A stretch of 64,000 bases of DNA from Chloroflexota bacterium (GCA_028874795.1 JAPPHT010000010.1:1-64000), one strand, 5' to 3'; shown: positions 24,855 to 33,940, counted from the first letter of the stretch. The notes: generated by a model from the letters alone, not told the origin. A program made the numbers and translations.

Positions 24855-25242
24855 GGTGCGTGTCGCGGCGCCGCGTGGACCGCAGGTCGGACCGCGACGC
24901 TGGACGGGCCTCCACGGGGTGCGGACGACCCTGAGGTCGGTTGCGCATCATAGAGGGCGTCGGCGCAGGCGGGATGAACAAGTGGTTCGGGGCAGCGCCC
25001 GGAAGGGCCCTCTCGGGATCCGGGCGATGCAGGCTGCATCGCGCACTATTCCCGTTATGTCAAGTACACGAAGAAGCAAGCCTCCTGCGCGTCAGACCTC
25101 CTCCCCCCTTCCGGCAACCGCTCTGCCACGACCCCCGGCAACACCGCACGACGCCTCCCATGCCGCGTAACGTATCCTTGGAATACAGGGGCTCGCGCAG
25201 TTGCAGTTGCGCCGCCCATCCACTTTCGCGGGAGAGTCCGGA
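24855..25242 (+). other. Spacer with predicted stem-loops, no gene
   Basis: This 388-bp stretch has no supported gene. At about 24998-25026 CCCGGA pairs with TCCGGG around an inner CCC-tctc-GGG, followed at once by GATGCA-ggc-TGCATC (about 25025-25040). This could be a terminator for the hflX operon or a small structured leader for the S41 protease gene. I could not match it to a known RNA class; the SRP signature GGTCAG..CCGGAAGG..AGCAGC is absent. Confidence 0.35.
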
Positions 25243-26535
25243 ATGGCAAGGCAGTTGTCCGGGATGCGCGCAGCGGCAGGCGCTGCCGTCGTGGCTGCCG
25301 CCCTTATCGCCGCTCCCGGCTGCGCGCAGGAAGAGCACGGTGAGTTCGTCGAAGTGGTGGAGGTCCTGCAGGAGGACTTCGTCGACCGGGACAAGCTCTC
25401 GGCCACGGAGATGGAGCGCGCGGGCATCGAAGGCCTGTTGGAGTACCTGGACGACCCCTATACGTCGTACCTCTCCCCCGAGCGCTTCGAGGCCTTCAAC
25501 CACGCTTTGCAGGGAAACGAGCCCGACTTCGAGGGCGTCGGCGCCAGCGTCACCGAGGTGGACGGTCAGATCATCGTGCTGGGGCCGCTTCCCGGCTCGC
25601 CCGCGTTCCACGCCGGGTTGATGGCTGGCGACGTCCTGGTCAGCGTGGACGGCACGTCCATCGAGCAGCTCACACTGGAGGAGGTGGTCGCCCTGATACG
25701 CGGCCCGAAGGGAACGGAGGTACTGCTTGGCGTCTCGCGTGCGGGCATCTCACGCCCCGTTGAGATCCCCATCGTGCGGGACACGATAAGCGTCAGCTCC
25801 GTTCACGCCCAACTCCACTCCAGCGGCTTCGGTTACATACGCCTCTCGTCATTCGACGCGGAGACGGGTGCGGACCTGCAGGCCGCCATCGCCGACCTGC
25901 GCGGCTCCGGCGCCGAAGGACTCGTGCTGGACCTCCGCAACAACGGCGGAGGGCTCGTGAACGCCGCCGTCGACGTGGTCTCCGAGTTCGTACCGGAAGG
26001 CCCGGTGCTGCGATGGACGGATGCGGACGGAAACGAAACGGTGCTGGAGGTCAGCGGCGAAGGAACGGCCTACGACCTGCCGCTCGTGGTGCTCGTCAAC
26101 GGGTTCAGCGCCTCGGCGTCGGAGGTGGTCTCGGGAGCGCTGCAGGACCACGAGCGGGCCCGCATCGTCGGTACGCGCACCTTCGGCAAGGGCGCGGTCA
26201 ACCTGCTGCACCCATTGGAGTCCGGCGCGGGACTGAACCTCACCGTCGCGCGATGGCTCACGCCGGATGGACGGACCATAGAAGGAGACGGGATCGAGCC
26301 TGATGTGCGCGTCGGGTCCGAGGTGGATGTGCGGGCCCATGGACGCATCGGAGAGCTGACGCGCGACCTATGCGCAGCGTACGAGGAGGAGGCAGAATCT
26401 CTGGGACGCCAGAGCGCGGTGGCGGAAGCGCTGGACACACTGTGCGACATCCAACCCGAATCTGACCCCGCCTCCTTCCCTGACGAGCAGCTGGAAGCGG
26501 CGGTCCTCGAACTCTCACGGATGACAGGCCGTTGA
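25243..26535 (+). CDS. S41 family C-terminal processing peptidase, lipoprotein
   Basis: A 430-residue Ctp/Prc-type protease. A signal peptide ends at a lipobox (LIAAPGC), so it is anchored outside the membrane. A PDZ domain follows (about residues 90-175: GVGASVTEVDGQIIV, PGSPAFHAGLMAGDVLVSVDG). The S41 core has LVLDLRNNGGGLV, the catalytic Ser in NGFSASASEVVSGAL and the catalytic Lys in GTRTFGKGAVN. The start at 25243 follows GGGAGAG. It lies 3 bp before smpB. Confidence 0.9.
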   Translation: MARQLSGMRAAAGAAVVAAALIAAPGCAQEEHGEFVEVVEVLQEDFVDRDKLSATEMERAGIEGLLEYLDDPYTSYLSPERFEAFNHALQGNEPDFEGVGASVTEVDGQIIVLGPLPGSPAFHAGLMAGDVLVSVDGTSIEQLTLEEVVALIRGPKGTEVLLGVSRAGISRPVEIPIVRDTISVSSVHAQLHSSGFGYIRLSSFDAETGADLQAAIADLRGSGAEGLVLDLRNNGGGLVNAAVDVVSEFVPEGPVLRWTDADGNETVLEVSGEGTAYDLPLVVLVNGFSASASEVVSGALQDHERARIVGTRTFGKGAVNLLHPLESGAGLNLTVARWLTPDGRTIEGDGIEPDVRVGSEVDVRAHGRIGELTRDLCAAYEEEAESLGRQSAVAEALDTLCDIQPESDPASFPDEQLEAAVLELSRMTGR

Positions 26536-26538
26536 GCC

Positions 26539-27045
26539 ATGCCTCCCAAACGCAAAAAGAAGAAGCAGCAGGAGCAGCAACGCTCGGGCCAGCCGCGCAT
26601 CCGGACCGTCGCCGACAACCGGCGGGCGCGCTTCGACTACGACATCCTGGACCGCATCGAGGCCGGGATAGTGCTGACCGGCACGGAGATAAAGTCCGTG
26701 CGCGACGCGCGGGTCACCATCCGCGATGCCTACGCCCAGGCGCGCAACGGGGAGATGTGGCTGCACAACATGCACGTCGCCGCCTGGACGAGCGCAGGCC
26801 CGTGGGGGCACGAGCCGACCCGCTCCCGGAAGCTGCTCCTGCACGCGGGCGAGATAGACCGGTTCAGCCGTGCGGCGGGACAGCGCGGCCTCACGATGGT
26901 CCCCCTGCGGGTCTACATCAAGGGGCACCACGCGAAGGTGGAACTGGCCCTCGCCAAGGGCCGGCGCCGCTACGACAAGCGGCAGGCCATCATGAGGCGG
27001 GAATCGGACAGGGAGATAGCGCGGGCCCTGCGCCGGGAGGCCTGA
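26539..27045 (+). CDS. smpB: SsrA-binding protein SmpB
   Basis: A 168-residue tmRNA-binding protein for trans-translation. A Lys-rich N-terminus (PPKRKKKKQQ) is followed by RRARFDYDILDRIEAGIVLTGTEIKSVRDARVTIRDAYAQ and the C-terminal YIKGHHAKVELALAKGRRRYDKRQ, all diagnostic. It sits 65 bp before the tmRNA gene, so the protein and its RNA partner are adjacent. Confidence 0.96.
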   Translation: MPPKRKKKKQQEQQRSGQPRIRTVADNRRARFDYDILDRIEAGIVLTGTEIKSVRDARVTIRDAYAQARNGEMWLHNMHVAAWTSAGPWGHEPTRSRKLLLHAGEIDRFSRAAGQRGLTMVPLRVYIKGHHAKVELALAKGRRRYDKRQAIMRRESDREIARALRREA

Positions 27046-27059
27046 GTGACGCCTGCGGT

Positions 27060-27088
27060 TTGACCGTCGACCGTCCGGGTTGTAGGAT
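27060..27088 (+). promoter_or_regulatory. Promoter of the tmRNA gene
   Basis: TTGACC (27060-27065), a 17-bp spacer and TAGGAT (27083-27088). Position and spacing fit a sigma-70-type promoter that would start transcription a little upstream of the mature 5' end at about 27111, giving a short 5' leader for RNase P to remove. Confidence 0.6.
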
Positions 27089-27110
27089 AGTAGGGTAACT
27101 GGTCTGCTGT

Positions 27111-27460
27111 GGGGATGCGTGGTTTCGACAGGGGATCAGCTTGGCAGGATTGCAGGCCGAGTTCGCCGCCCACTCGCTAATCAGACGGCAAGACATCAAC
27201 TGCCGACGAACCAGTCGCACTGGCTGCTTAAGAACGTAGCCACGCCCCGATAGCCCGCTCCGGCGGCTACCGGACGCGCCATAGAGCCGGAGTGCAGTGG
27301 CTCTGACGCCGCTGCGAGCCACTCAAGACTTCGCGGCAGGTGGCGGGACGGCCCGCCGGTGGGCCCGCTCAGCCACCCTTTCAAACGCCGGCTAAGCCTG
27401 TAGTACATCCGCGCTGAGCGTCTTCTGGACGGGGAGTTCGACTCTCCCCCATCTCCACCA
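27111..27460 (+). ncRNA. ssrA: tmRNA (SsrA)
   Basis: A one-piece tmRNA of about 350 nt. The 5' end is GGGGATGCGTGGTTTCGAC and the 3' end carries GTTCGACTC (T-loop) and CATCTCC-A-CCA. GGGGATG pairs with CATCTCC with one G-U, and CCA is encoded. The tag frame runs from a probable GGC resume codon at 27187 to TAA at 27229-27231 and reads G-K-T-S-T-A-D-E-P-V-A-L-A-A, ending in the ALAA signal for proteolysis. GC-rich pseudoknot arms follow (27241-27400). Confidence 0.93.
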
Positions 27461-27514
27461 CAGACGAGCCATGGGCTCGATCCCCCTGGCTTTGCAGAGA
27501 TCGGAGGACTTGAG

Positions 27515-27733
27515 ATGACAACGAAGGCACAGCCGAAGATGAGCGTTGAGGCCAGCTACTGCGAGGCATCTCCCACCGGGGCGCATCACTGGATCGTTGG
27601 TTCACCGAGCGCCACGATGGCCGGCGAATGCAAGTACTGTCATGAAGCGCGAGAGTTCCACCCCTTCGAGGACAACATCGGCTTCAACAACAGCCCGAAG
27701 CGGAACCGATCGATAGCCAGCACAGGCGAGTAG
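27515..27733 (+). CDS. Small possible zinc-binding protein
   Basis: A 72-residue protein with CKYCHEAREFHPF near the middle and YCEASPTGAHHW near the N-terminus; two Cys plus His residues could form a zinc knuckle. No named family recognised. A good GGAGG site lies before the ATG at 27515. It sits 55 bp after tmRNA, between it and the liv operon. The tail is polar and probably disordered. Confidence 0.6.
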   Translation: MTTKAQPKMSVEASYCEASPTGAHHWIVGSPSATMAGECKYCHEAREFHPFEDNIGFNNSPKRNRSIASTGE

Positions 27734-27816
27734 ACACTCCCCTTCCCCGCATCCGCGGTGCCCCTGCCGTCCGTTGCCCGTATAATCCGCGCCAACCCGC
27801 CCCTGAGTGAGGAGGC

Positions 27817-28581
27817 ATGGCGTCAGCGATCCTGCGCGTGCGCGGGCTGGTGATGGACTTCGGCGGCGTGCGCGCCGTCGACAACTGTTCGCTCAATGTG
27901 GATGAGGGCTCCATCACCGGGCTCATCGGACCGAACGGCGCGGGCAAGACGACGCTGTTCAACCTCATCGCGGGCTTTCACAAGCCCACGGCGGGTCGAG
28001 TCACCTTTCGCGGCGAACGGATAGACGGCCTCCCCACCTACCTCGTCTTTCGAAAGGGCATCGTCAGGACGTTCCAGATACCCCGCGAGTTGAGGCGCAT
28101 GAGCGTCCTGGAGAACCTCATGCTCGTGCCGTCCGACCAGGCGGGCGAGAGCATGTGGCGCGCCGTGGCGGCCCGCTGGCTCGTCAAGCGCCAGGAGCGC
28201 GCCATCGAAGCACAGGCACGGGAGGTACTCGAGTTCACCGGGCTGTCCGAGGTCGCCGACATCCCGGCCGAGGGGCTCTCCGGCGGCCAGAAGAAGCTGC
28301 TGGAACTGGCGCGCACCCTCATGGCCAGGCCGCGGATGGTCCTGCTGGACGAGCCGGGCGCGGGTGTGAACCCCACGCTGCTCCGCCGCCTCGTTGGCGG
28401 CATCCGCAGGGCGCGCGAGGAGCTCGGCATCACGTTCCTCATCATCGAACACGATATGGGCCTCGTCATGCGCTTGTGCGACCACGTCATCGTCATGAGC
28501 GAGGGCGCGGTGCTCACGCAGGGGACCCCCGCCGCTGTGCAGCAGGACGAACGCGTCGTGCGGGCGTACCTGGGGGCCTGA
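27817..28581 (+). CDS. livG: Branched-chain amino acid ABC transporter ATPase LivG
   Basis: A 254-residue ABC ATPase. Walker A GPNGAGKTT (about residues 38-46), signature LSGGQKKLLELAR, Walker B MVLLDEPGAGVNP and the His switch in IIEHDMG. The extended region between Walker A and the signature and the VRAYLGA C-terminus are typical of LivG. TATAAT at 27781-27786 may be the operon -10. It is first in a livGFHM order with 3-9 bp gaps or overlaps. Confidence 0.93.
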   Translation: MASAILRVRGLVMDFGGVRAVDNCSLNVDEGSITGLIGPNGAGKTTLFNLIAGFHKPTAGRVTFRGERIDGLPTYLVFRKGIVRTFQIPRELRRMSVLENLMLVPSDQAGESMWRAVAARWLVKRQERAIEAQAREVLEFTGLSEVADIPAEGLSGGQKKLLELARTLMARPRMVLLDEPGAGVNPTLLRRLVGGIRRAREELGITFLIIEHDMGLVMRLCDHVIVMSEGAVLTQGTPAAVQQDERVVRAYLGA

Positions 28582-28584
28582 CCG

Positions 28585-29292
28585 ATGCCGCTCCTCGATG
28601 CAGCCGGCATACGAGCCGGTTACGGCGATACCGAGATAATCCACGGCGTCGACATGCGCGTCGACGCGGGCGAGGTGGTGACCATCATCGGACCGAACGG
28701 CTCCGGCAAGTCCACGATGATGAAGGCCATCGTTGGCATCGTGCAGGCGTCGTCAGGAGAGATCTGGTTCGACGGCCGGCGCATCGACGGGCTGGGCGCC
28801 GACCGGCGCATCCCGCTGGGGCTCTGCTACGTGCCGCAGACCGACAACGTCTTCCCTACCCTGACCATCACCGAGAATCTGGAGATGGGCGGGTTCCTCC
28901 GGAGCGACAGGCTGGACGGCCGTATCCGGGAGATGTTCGAGCTCTTCCCGGACTTGGCCGGGAAGCGGAACGCGAAGGCCGGCTCGCTCTCCGGCGGCCA
29001 GCGGCAGATGATGGCCGTGGCGCGCGCGCTGATGCTGGAACCGAAACTGCTCCTGCTGGACGAACCCACCGCCGGCCTCTCGCCCCTGCTGATGGAGACG
29101 GTGTTCGGGATGGTGCGGGACATCAACGCCACCGGCGTGGCCATCCTGATGGTGGAGCACAACGCGAAGAAGGCGCTCGCCATCTCGCACCGGGGTTACG
29201 TGCTGGCAGTGGGAGAAGTGCGTATGGAGAACACCGGCCCGGAGCTGGCGAACGACCCGCAGGTCGGCCGCTTGTACCTGGGGAGCGAGTAG
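28585..29292 (+). CDS. livF: Branched-chain amino acid ABC transporter ATPase LivF
   Basis: A 235-residue ABC ATPase with GPNGSGKST, signature LSGGQRQMMAVAR, Walker B LLLLDEPTAGLSP and MVEHNAKKAL. CYVPQTDNVFPTLTITENLEMG is a LivF-type segment. It starts 3 bp after livG. Together with LivG it powers uptake of branched-chain amino acids or related amides and ureas. Confidence 0.93.
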   Translation: MPLLDAAGIRAGYGDTEIIHGVDMRVDAGEVVTIIGPNGSGKSTMMKAIVGIVQASSGEIWFDGRRIDGLGADRRIPLGLCYVPQTDNVFPTLTITENLEMGGFLRSDRLDGRIREMFELFPDLAGKRNAKAGSLSGGQRQMMAVARALMLEPKLLLLDEPTAGLSPLLMETVFGMVRDINATGVAILMVEHNAKKALAISHRGYVLAVGEVRMENTGPELANDPQVGRLYLGSE

Positions 29293-29301
29293 GCCGCGGC
29301 G

Positions 29302-30309
29302 ATGTTCTTCACGGCAAGAACGATGAGCAGTCCGGCGGCGGCGCGGGTGAGCCGTGTGGTGCAGTCGACGCTTGCCATCGTCTTTGTCGTGGTTGCGTTG
29401 AGCCACATCGGGCTTGCGGTCAACGGCATCTTCCTGGGCAGCATCCTCGCGATGGGAGCGGTCGGCATCACGCTGGTCTTCGGCGTTATGCGGTTCGCCA
29501 ACATCGCACACGGCGACATGATGACGCTGGGCGCTTATGTGGCATTCTTCCTCCTCGTAAGCGTCCTTCCGGAGCACACGGGGCTGGGCCCCTTCACGTT
29601 CGGTTTCCCGCTGCTCATCGCGATGCCGGTGAGCATGGCCGCGGTCGCTGCTCTCGCCGTGGGCATGGACGTGTTCGTCTTTCGCAGACTCCGGCTCCGC
29701 CGCGCGAACATCGTCACGATCGAGATCGCCTCGCTCGGGATCGCGATCGCGGTCCGCGGCTTCGTCCAGATGGTCTGGGGCACGCCGGTGCGGTACTTCC
29801 CGAACGAGGGCCGGGCGCACTTCTCCCTGCCCGCCGATATCAGCATCGCGCCGAACCACCTGTTCGTGAGCGGCGCAGCGCTTGCGCTGGCCATCGCGCT
29901 GCACCTGTTGCTGACGCGCACGAAGCAGGGAAAGGCGATGCGCGCCACCTCCGACAACCCTGATCTGGCGCGCGCCAGCGGCATCAACACGGAACGCGTG
30001 CTCCTCTGGACGTGGGGCATCGCCGGTGCGCTGGCAGGCGCCGCGGGCGTGCTGCTCGTCATATTCAACGCAACTGCGCAGCTCAAGCCCACGATGGGGT
30101 TCCAGTTGCTGGTGCCGCTCTTTGCGGCAGTGGTCGTTGGGGGCATCGGCAACCCGTACGGAGCGTTCATTGGGGCGATGCTCATCGGCATCTCGATGGA
30201 GGTCTCCACCGCCTGGGCGCTGCCAACGTACAAGCCCGCGATAGCGTTCACCGTCATGGTGATCGTGCTGCTGTTCAGGCCGCGGGGCATCCTGGGGAGC
30301 AAGGGCTGA
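29302..30309 (+). CDS. livH: Branched-chain amino acid ABC permease LivH
   Basis: A 335-residue integral membrane protein with about eight hydrophobic spans. Conserved LivH stretches are NGIFLGSILAMGAVGITLVFGVMRFANIAHGDMMTLGAYV near the N-terminus and the EAA-like loop KQGKAMRATSDNPDLARASGIN. The Met at 29302 has only a weak ribosome site; a Met follows at codon 9. It overlaps livM by one base (TGATG). Confidence 0.92.
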   Translation: MFFTARTMSSPAAARVSRVVQSTLAIVFVVVALSHIGLAVNGIFLGSILAMGAVGITLVFGVMRFANIAHGDMMTLGAYVAFFLLVSVLPEHTGLGPFTFGFPLLIAMPVSMAAVAALAVGMDVFVFRRLRLRRANIVTIEIASLGIAIAVRGFVQMVWGTPVRYFPNEGRAHFSLPADISIAPNHLFVSGAALALAIALHLLLTRTKQGKAMRATSDNPDLARASGINTERVLLWTWGIAGALAGAAGVLLVIFNATAQLKPTMGFQLLVPLFAAVVVGGIGNPYGAFIGAMLIGISMEVSTAWALPTYKPAIAFTVMVIVLLFRPRGILGSKG

Positions 30310-31319
30310 TGCTGGAATTCCTCACTGCCTTCGCCATACTGATCGGGATCTATTCCGTGTTCACGCTCGGCCTCAACGTCCACTGGGGCTACACGGGGCT
30401 GTTCAACATCGGCGTGGCCGGCTTCTTCGCGTTGGGGGCATACGCGGCGTCGCTCCTGACCATCCGCCCTCCATCGTCCGACCAGGTTGACGACTACCTC
30501 TATGCCGGCGACCTGGCGAACCGCCTCGAAGGACTGCCCGTGATAGGCGCGCTGGACGTCTGGTTCGTTGCCGCACTGATGGCGGCGTCGCTGGTGACGG
30601 CGGCGGTGGCGCTCGTGGTCGGCACGATCACCATCCGGCTGCGAGGCGACTATCTGGCGATAGCGACCCTGGGCATAGCGGAGAGCGTTCGACTGGTATT
30701 CCTCAACGAGCGGTGGCTGGGCAACGGGAGCAAGGGGCTGTACACGATCCCCCGCGTATTCGATGGCATCGTCCCTGCCCAGGACTACGACCGCGTATAC
30801 CTCGTGGTCGTCCTCGTGGTCTTCGCCGCCCTGTTCCTGGGGATACGCGCGCTCGTGCACTCGCCGTGGGGGCGCGTGCTGCGCGCGATACGCGAAGACG
30901 AAGTGACCGCCGAAGCGAGCGGCAAGCACGTGTTCCGGTTCAAGCTCCAGGCGTTCGTCCTCGGGGCGGTGATCATGGGCATCGGCGGCGCCCTGTACGC
31001 CTTCAATCTGCGCGCGATCTCGCCGTCCGCGTTCACCCCCCTGCTCGGCACGTTCATCATCTGGGCGATGCTGGTGGTCGGCGGAAGCGGACGTCTGTAC
31101 GCGCCTATCGTGGGGGCGTTCATCGTCTGGGGCATTTGGAGCGGGTCGCAGTTCCTGCCGGACCCGCTCAGTTCGCCGAACGTGCGCTACTTCTCGGTTG
31201 GCGTGTTAGTGGTGCTCGTGCTCGTGTATGCGCCGGACGGCGTTACGCCGCTGCTCTCACGTGTGCGGGAGCGGTGGACGGCGCGCAGACGTCTGCGCCG
31301 GGCTGTTGCTGAAGAGTAG
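30309..31319 (+). CDS. livM: Branched-chain amino acid ABC permease LivM
   Basis: A 336-residue permease with about nine spans. The LivM marks are LGLNVHWGYTGLFNIGVAGFFALGAYAA and the cytoplasmic loop HSPWGRVLRAIREDEVTAEASGKHVFRFKLQAF. The ATG at 30309 overlaps the livH stop. It ends 72 bp before the convergent livK gene. Confidence 0.92.
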   Translation: MLEFLTAFAILIGIYSVFTLGLNVHWGYTGLFNIGVAGFFALGAYAASLLTIRPPSSDQVDDYLYAGDLANRLEGLPVIGALDVWFVAALMAASLVTAAVALVVGTITIRLRGDYLAIATLGIAESVRLVFLNERWLGNGSKGLYTIPRVFDGIVPAQDYDRVYLVVVLVVFAALFLGIRALVHSPWGRVLRAIREDEVTAEASGKHVFRFKLQAFVLGAVIMGIGGALYAFNLRAISPSAFTPLLGTFIIWAMLVVGGSGRLYAPIVGAFIVWGIWSGSQFLPDPLSSPNVRYFSVGVLVVLVLVYAPDGVTPLLSRVRERWTARRRLRRAVAEE

Positions 31320-31323
31320 ACAC

Positions 31324-31364
31324 AGCGTCCGCTCGTCCCCCTGAACCGGGGACGGACGGACGCT
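31324..31364. terminator. Bidirectional terminator between livM and livK
   Basis: A 17-bp arm AGCGTCCGCTCGTCCCC, loop CTGAACC and arm GGGGACGGACGGACGCT form a strong stem with two mismatches. It lies between two convergent genes and can end both transcripts. No long T-run follows on either strand. Confidence 0.7.
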
Positions 31365-31390
31365 GCGGTACCGCAATGACGCGGCGGCTG

Positions 31391-32617
31391 CTACTCGGTA
31401 ACGATGCGCTCCGTTACGAGTTCGCCGTTGACGATCTTCCAGATCCCCATGGCGCCGGTAACGTCGCCATTCTCATCGACGTCAACTGGCCCCGAGGCTC
31501 CCTGGTAGTTGATCTCCCTGCCGTCGCGCAGGAGTTCGAGCGCGCGCTGGATCTCCTCCACGCCGGGACCAACCTCCTCACCCGGCGGTGCGGAGACGGC
31601 ACGTATGGAGTCGCGGATGGCCGTGGGGTCCGATGAGCCTGCCGCCTCAGCGGCGAGGGCGAAGATGACCGCCGCGTCGTAGGACTCGCGGATGAACGGC
31701 AGTGACAGGTCGTTGTTGTAGGCGGCCATGTAGTCGCCGTCGAACTGCGCGCGGTCTTCGTTCTCCAGCGCCTCGGGAGCGGTGCCGTACATGCCCTCGA
31801 GGTGCTCGGCGCCTACGGCGTCGATGAGGTCGTTGGACTTGCTTCCGTCCACGAAGAGGAAGGTATCGGCGGCGCCGCTCTCGATGGCTTCGCGGATGTA
31901 GACGCCCGCGCTGACAGGGAAGCTGATGGCGATCAGCACGTCGGGGTCGTTCGCGGTTGCCTGGGCCAATTCGGAGGCGTAGGAAGGTTGTTCAGCTTCG
32001 TGCGGCACCGTTACTACCTGCCCTCCCAGCGCGGTGAAGGACGCCTCGAACTGGTCGGCCAGCCCCTGGCCGTAGGCATCATTGATGTAGAGCGCGCCTG
32101 CGGAGCGGTAACCGAGGTCGTTGTAGGCGAGCTTCGCAAGCACGACACCCTGGAATGCGTCCGACGGTGCTGTGCGGAACACGAAGTTGTTGTCGTCCAG
32201 GACGGTGATGGTGGGAGACGTGGCTGACGGCGACATGAGGGGCACTTCCCCGTCGATCGTGACTGCGCGCGCGACCGCCTGTGTGTGGCTGCTGCGCAGC
32301 GGACCTACGATGGCGGACACGCTGTCCACGTCGACGAGCTTGCGGGCGGCGTCCACGGCAGTGATGTCGGTGGTGCCTGCATCCTCGGAAACGACCTCGA
32401 TCTGGCGTCCTCCGAGAACGCCTCCGGCTTCGTTGACGTGGGTGGCGGCAAGCATCACCCCCTGGTCCATCAACGTTCCGAACTCGGACAGTTCGCCGGT
32501 GAACTCCATAAGCGAACCGATCTGTACCGGTTCATCTTCTCCACATGCTGTCAGCGTCATTCCGATGGACATGCCCAGCACAACCAACAGTCCGATGCAG
32601 ACTGACCTTGCGGTCAT
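31391..32617 (-). CDS. livK: Branched-chain amino acid ABC substrate-binding lipoprotein LivK
   Basis: A 408-residue type I periplasmic-binding lipoprotein. The signal peptide ends in MTLTACGEDE, with the lipobox Cys at about residue 26, then QIGSLMEFTGELSEFG. Family marks are DQGVMLAATHVNEAGGVLGGRQIEVV and AIVGPLRSSHTQAVA. The start at 32617 follows AAGGAGGTGG. It is transcribed against livGFHM, so the binding protein is expressed separately from its permease and ATPases. Ligand class is inferred. Confidence 0.9.
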   Translation of the reverse strand: MTARSVCIGLLVVLGMSIGMTLTACGEDEPVQIGSLMEFTGELSEFGTLMDQGVMLAATHVNEAGGVLGGRQIEVVSEDAGTTDITAVDAARKLVDVDSVSAIVGPLRSSHTQAVARAVTIDGEVPLMSPSATSPTITVLDDNNFVFRTAPSDAFQGVVLAKLAYNDLGYRSAGALYINDAYGQGLADQFEASFTALGGQVVTVPHEAEQPSYASELAQATANDPDVLIAISFPVSAGVYIREAIESGAADTFLFVDGSKSNDLIDAVGAEHLEGMYGTAPEALENEDRAQFDGDYMAAYNNDLSLPFIRESYDAAVIFALAAEAAGSSDPTAIRDSIRAVSAPPGEEVGPGVEEIQRALELLRDGREINYQGASGPVDVDENGDVTGAMGIWKIVNGELVTERIVTE

Positions 32618-32649
32618 CAACCACCTCCTTGGGGGCACGTGTGATCAGT

Positions 32650-33780
32650 TCACCACTGGACGAACATCGGCATGACCACGTGAACGTATTCGCCGCCGTC
32701 GTCCACCGGGCGGATCACGCCCGGACTGGACGAGGTGGTCATCTCCAGGGCGACCTTGTCCTTGCCTATCACGCTGAGCACGTCGCTGAGGTAGCGGCTG
32801 CTGAAGGCGATCTTCCCTTCCGCGCCCTCGACGTCTGCCTCCAGGTTGCCCGTGTTGTCGCCGACTTCCTCAGCCCGCGACGAGATCGTGAGCGCGCCCG
32901 TGCCTTCTCCCTCCGCGCTCATCTGCAGCCGGATGATGCCTGAGCCGTCCTTCGCGAAGATGGCGGCCGTTCGCGTCGCCCGCTGCAACTCGCTGAGTCC
33001 GATGATGGCGCGCGTGCCGTGCTCCTGCGGGATCAGCTGGGCGTAGTTGGGGAACGTTCCCTGGATGAGCTGCGAGACCACCTCGACGTTCTTGAAGCGG
33101 AACAGCACCTGGCTGCGCTGCGTCGTGACAACGATGTCGACCGGATCGTCGCTGTCCAGGAGACGCTCGATGTCCGAGAGCGTGCGGGCCGGGACGATGA
33201 CCGAGACCCGCTCGCTGGCAGGCTCCAGCAGTTGCGCCTTGCGTACCGCAAGCCGGAAGCCGTCGGCGGCTGCGAACGTAACGTTGGTGCCGTCGAGCTC
33301 GATGTTGACCCCGGTCAGTACGGGCCGGGAGTCCTCCACCGCCGCCGCGAGCACCACTTGGTGGATCGCGTCGCGCAGCGCCCTGCCCGACATCTTCGTT
33401 GAGACGCCCTGGTCTATCGCGGGGATGGGCGGAAACTCCTCGGCAGCTGTGCCGTTGATGTTGGCCTTGGTCCTGTCGCCCTCGACGGAGATGCCGCCTC
33501 CCTGGGAAGCGGTCTGGACCCTGATGGTCTGCCGTTCGAGCGAGTTGACGAAGTCGGTCAAGAGCCGCGCCGGGATCGTTACGGCTCCCTCTTCCTGGAT
33601 GTCAGCGCCTATCCATGTGCTTATCGCAACTTCAAGGTTGGTGGCGGAGAGCTTCAGCCGGCCTTCGTCCGTCGAGAGGAGAACGTGCTGCGTGATGGGG
33701 AGCGTCGTGCGCGTGGCAACGGCGGGCTGCACGATGCTGAGTCCCTGGCTGAGATTCTCCTGTAGGCAGTGCAACTGCAT
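32650..33780 (-). CDS. dnaN: DNA polymerase III beta subunit (sliding clamp)
   Basis: A 376-residue clamp with three similar domains. Typical segments are ENLSQGLSIVQPAVATRTTLPITQHVLLST at the N-terminus, AAADGFRLAVRKAQL in domain 2 and the C-terminal MPMFVQW. Full length. Neither dnaA nor recF is adjacent and I saw no DnaA boxes nearby, so the usual dnaA-dnaN-recF order is broken here. Confidence 0.95.
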   Translation of the reverse strand: MQLHCLQENLSQGLSIVQPAVATRTTLPITQHVLLSTDEGRLKLSATNLEVAISTWIGADIQEEGAVTIPARLLTDFVNSLERQTIRVQTASQGGGISVEGDRTKANINGTAAEEFPPIPAIDQGVSTKMSGRALRDAIHQVVLAAAVEDSRPVLTGVNIELDGTNVTFAAADGFRLAVRKAQLLEPASERVSVIVPARTLSDIERLLDSDDPVDIVVTTQRSQVLFRFKNVEVVSQLIQGTFPNYAQLIPQEHGTRAIIGLSELQRATRTAAIFAKDGSGIIRLQMSAEGEGTGALTISSRAEEVGDNTGNLEADVEGAEGKIAFSSRYLSDVLSVIGKDKVALEMTTSSSPGVIRPVDDGGEYVHVVMPMFVQW

Positions 33781-33912
33781 CTTCAGACCTCAATACGTTG
33801 TGGTTTTGCGGAAAGGAAACCTCTGCCGCGCTTGGCAGCGAAGTATAGGCGACGCGCCGAGAAGGGGTCAACGAACGGATCTGTAGGGAAGTGATGATGC
33901 CCGCGGCGTTTC

Positions 33913-33930
33913 CGGTCCGATGAAGGACCG
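33913..33930 (-). terminator. Possible terminator hairpin after the cytochrome c gene
   Basis: CGGTCC-gatgaa-GGACCG just downstream of the - strand cytochrome gene. A 6-bp stem with no clear T-run, so this is weak. Confidence 0.35.
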
Positions 33931-33940
33931 TCCACCGTGG

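Noticed and set aside
24855..25242. SRP RNA or RNase P RNA in the spacer
   Set aside because: The conserved SRP loop sequence and the RNase P core sequence are both absent.
31376..31636. A small + strand frame at the 3' end of livK
   Set aside because: Antisense to the livK coding sequence, with no motif.
33781..33940. Replication origin next to dnaN
   Set aside because: No DnaA boxes (TTATCCACA-like) or AT-rich unwinding region are visible, and dnaA is absent.
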